64,000 nucleotides of DNA, from assembly GCA_934746645.1 (NCBI GenBank), contig CAKVFE010000003.1, positions 62,001-126,000 of the forward strand, given 5' to 3'. The translations under genes were made by a program, and so were the position numbers. Of this stretch, positions 63,779 to 64,000 are shown piece by piece. Each line of letters begins with the position of its first letter. Within the stretch, counting starts at the first letter, position 1. Origin of the DNA: an uncultured Clostridia bacterium (GTDB lineage: Bacteria; Bacillota; Clostridia; Christensenellales; UBA1242). Under the pieces are notes generated by a model. The model was not told the DNA's origin. It did not search any database and worked only from the letters and a program-made list of their open reading frames with translations.

Positions 63779-64000
63779 ATGTTAAAATTCTCAGCTGGGT
63801 ATGTAGGGACTAATCCTAATTTTGTAATACAAAATATTGATGTGAAAAGTAAAAACAATAATCCAGTATTTTCTATATTTAATAATATATTGTTAAGAGG
63901 GTGTCCAACTATACCATCTAAATTTTTACAAAAAAATTTGCGGGGGGGGGTATAACTACTCGTTTTAATTATGTATATGATTTTGAAAATGTTTGTTGGA
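63779..64000 (+). pseudogene. Start of a gene interrupted by a G9 tract, possibly phase-variable
   Basis: The ATG at 63779 follows AAGGAAG. The frame runs 58 codons (MLKFSAGYVGTNPNFVIQNI at the start) and stops at TAA 63953-63955, three bases after a run of nine G (63942-63950). With ten G (or seven) the frame would continue open to the window end through TTRFNYVYDFENVCW, which looks like ordinary protein. With eight G it stops 8 codons later. Either the gene is phase-variable and OFF in this sequence, or the tract length is misread. The product is not recognised and the rest lies beyond the window. Confidence 0.6.
63942..63950. repeat. Poly-G homopolymer (G9)
   Basis: Nine consecutive G in a strongly AT-rich genome, inside a coding frame. 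A typical slipped-strand mispairing tract. Confidence 0.85.

Overview
The window is a very AT-rich, densely packed, mostly plus-strand stretch of a bacterial chromosome. It looks like a low-GC Gram-positive (Firmicutes, Clostridia-like) genome. Supporting this are strong AGGAGG-type ribosome binding sites, sigma-A promoters with 17-bp spacing, a SAM riboswitch in front of metK, a T-box in front of ileS, a MazF toxin, and the orders tig-clpP-clpX, lspA-rluD and secG-rnr-smpB-ssrA. TGA serves as a stop (end of the gene at 19471), so the code is standard. I cannot assign a genus. No insertion sequence, prophage, CRISPR array or rRNA was seen.

Layout. 1-7.2 kb: the 3' part of a VirB4/TraE-like ATPase gene, then a 1410-residue coiled-coil protein of unknown function. 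7.2-14.2 kb: class II aldolase, a degenerate glycosyltransferase, a membrane-anchored leucine-rich-repeat protein, an M29 aminopeptidase, GAPDH and a TM2-domain protein. 14.2-19.3 kb: mnmA, SAM riboswitch plus metK, yigZ-recX-acpS and a PHP-like protein. 19.4-23.6 kb: a mazF toxin module and two large lineage-specific proteins. 23.7-32.7 kb: T-box and eukaryote-like ileS, an RluA-type synthase, groESL on the minus strand, a SPOR-like protein, lspA and rluD. 32.7-37.4 kb: small membrane proteins, tig, clpP, clpX and a YfcE-like phosphodiesterase. 37.4-38.1 kb: a six-tRNA operon (Gly, Arg, His, Gln, Lys, Leu). 38.2-44.2 kb: a cation/proton antiporter, an MgtC-like protein, an inositol-phosphatase-family enzyme, and pgk-tpiA. 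44.2-49.5 kb: secG, rnr, smpB, tmRNA and a coiled-coil membrane protein. 49.6-58.1 kb: paired zinc-ribbon proteins, a patatin, a ComEC-like metallo-hydrolase, a P-loop-less shikimate-kinase-like protein overlapping transketolase, and lon-engB. 58.3-64 kb: a Cys-rich protein, an unknown 488-residue protein, a metallophosphoesterase, tRNA-Thr, a TfoX-like protein, an S51-type peptidase, a uracil-DNA-glycosylase-family protein, and a truncated gene interrupted by a run of nine G.

Themes. Glycolysis and pentose phosphate genes (fba, gap, pgk, tpiA, tkt) are dispersed. Proteostasis (tig, clpP, clpX, lon, groESL, smpB-ssrA) and RNA modification or decay (mnmA, two pseudouridine synthases, rnr) are well represented. 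The most unusual signal is the G9 tract at 63942-63950. It sits inside a coding frame of an otherwise AT-rich genome and leaves the frame closed; a tract of 10 (or 7) G would open it to the window end. This is the signature expected of a slipped-strand phase-variable gene, although a sequencing error cannot be excluded.
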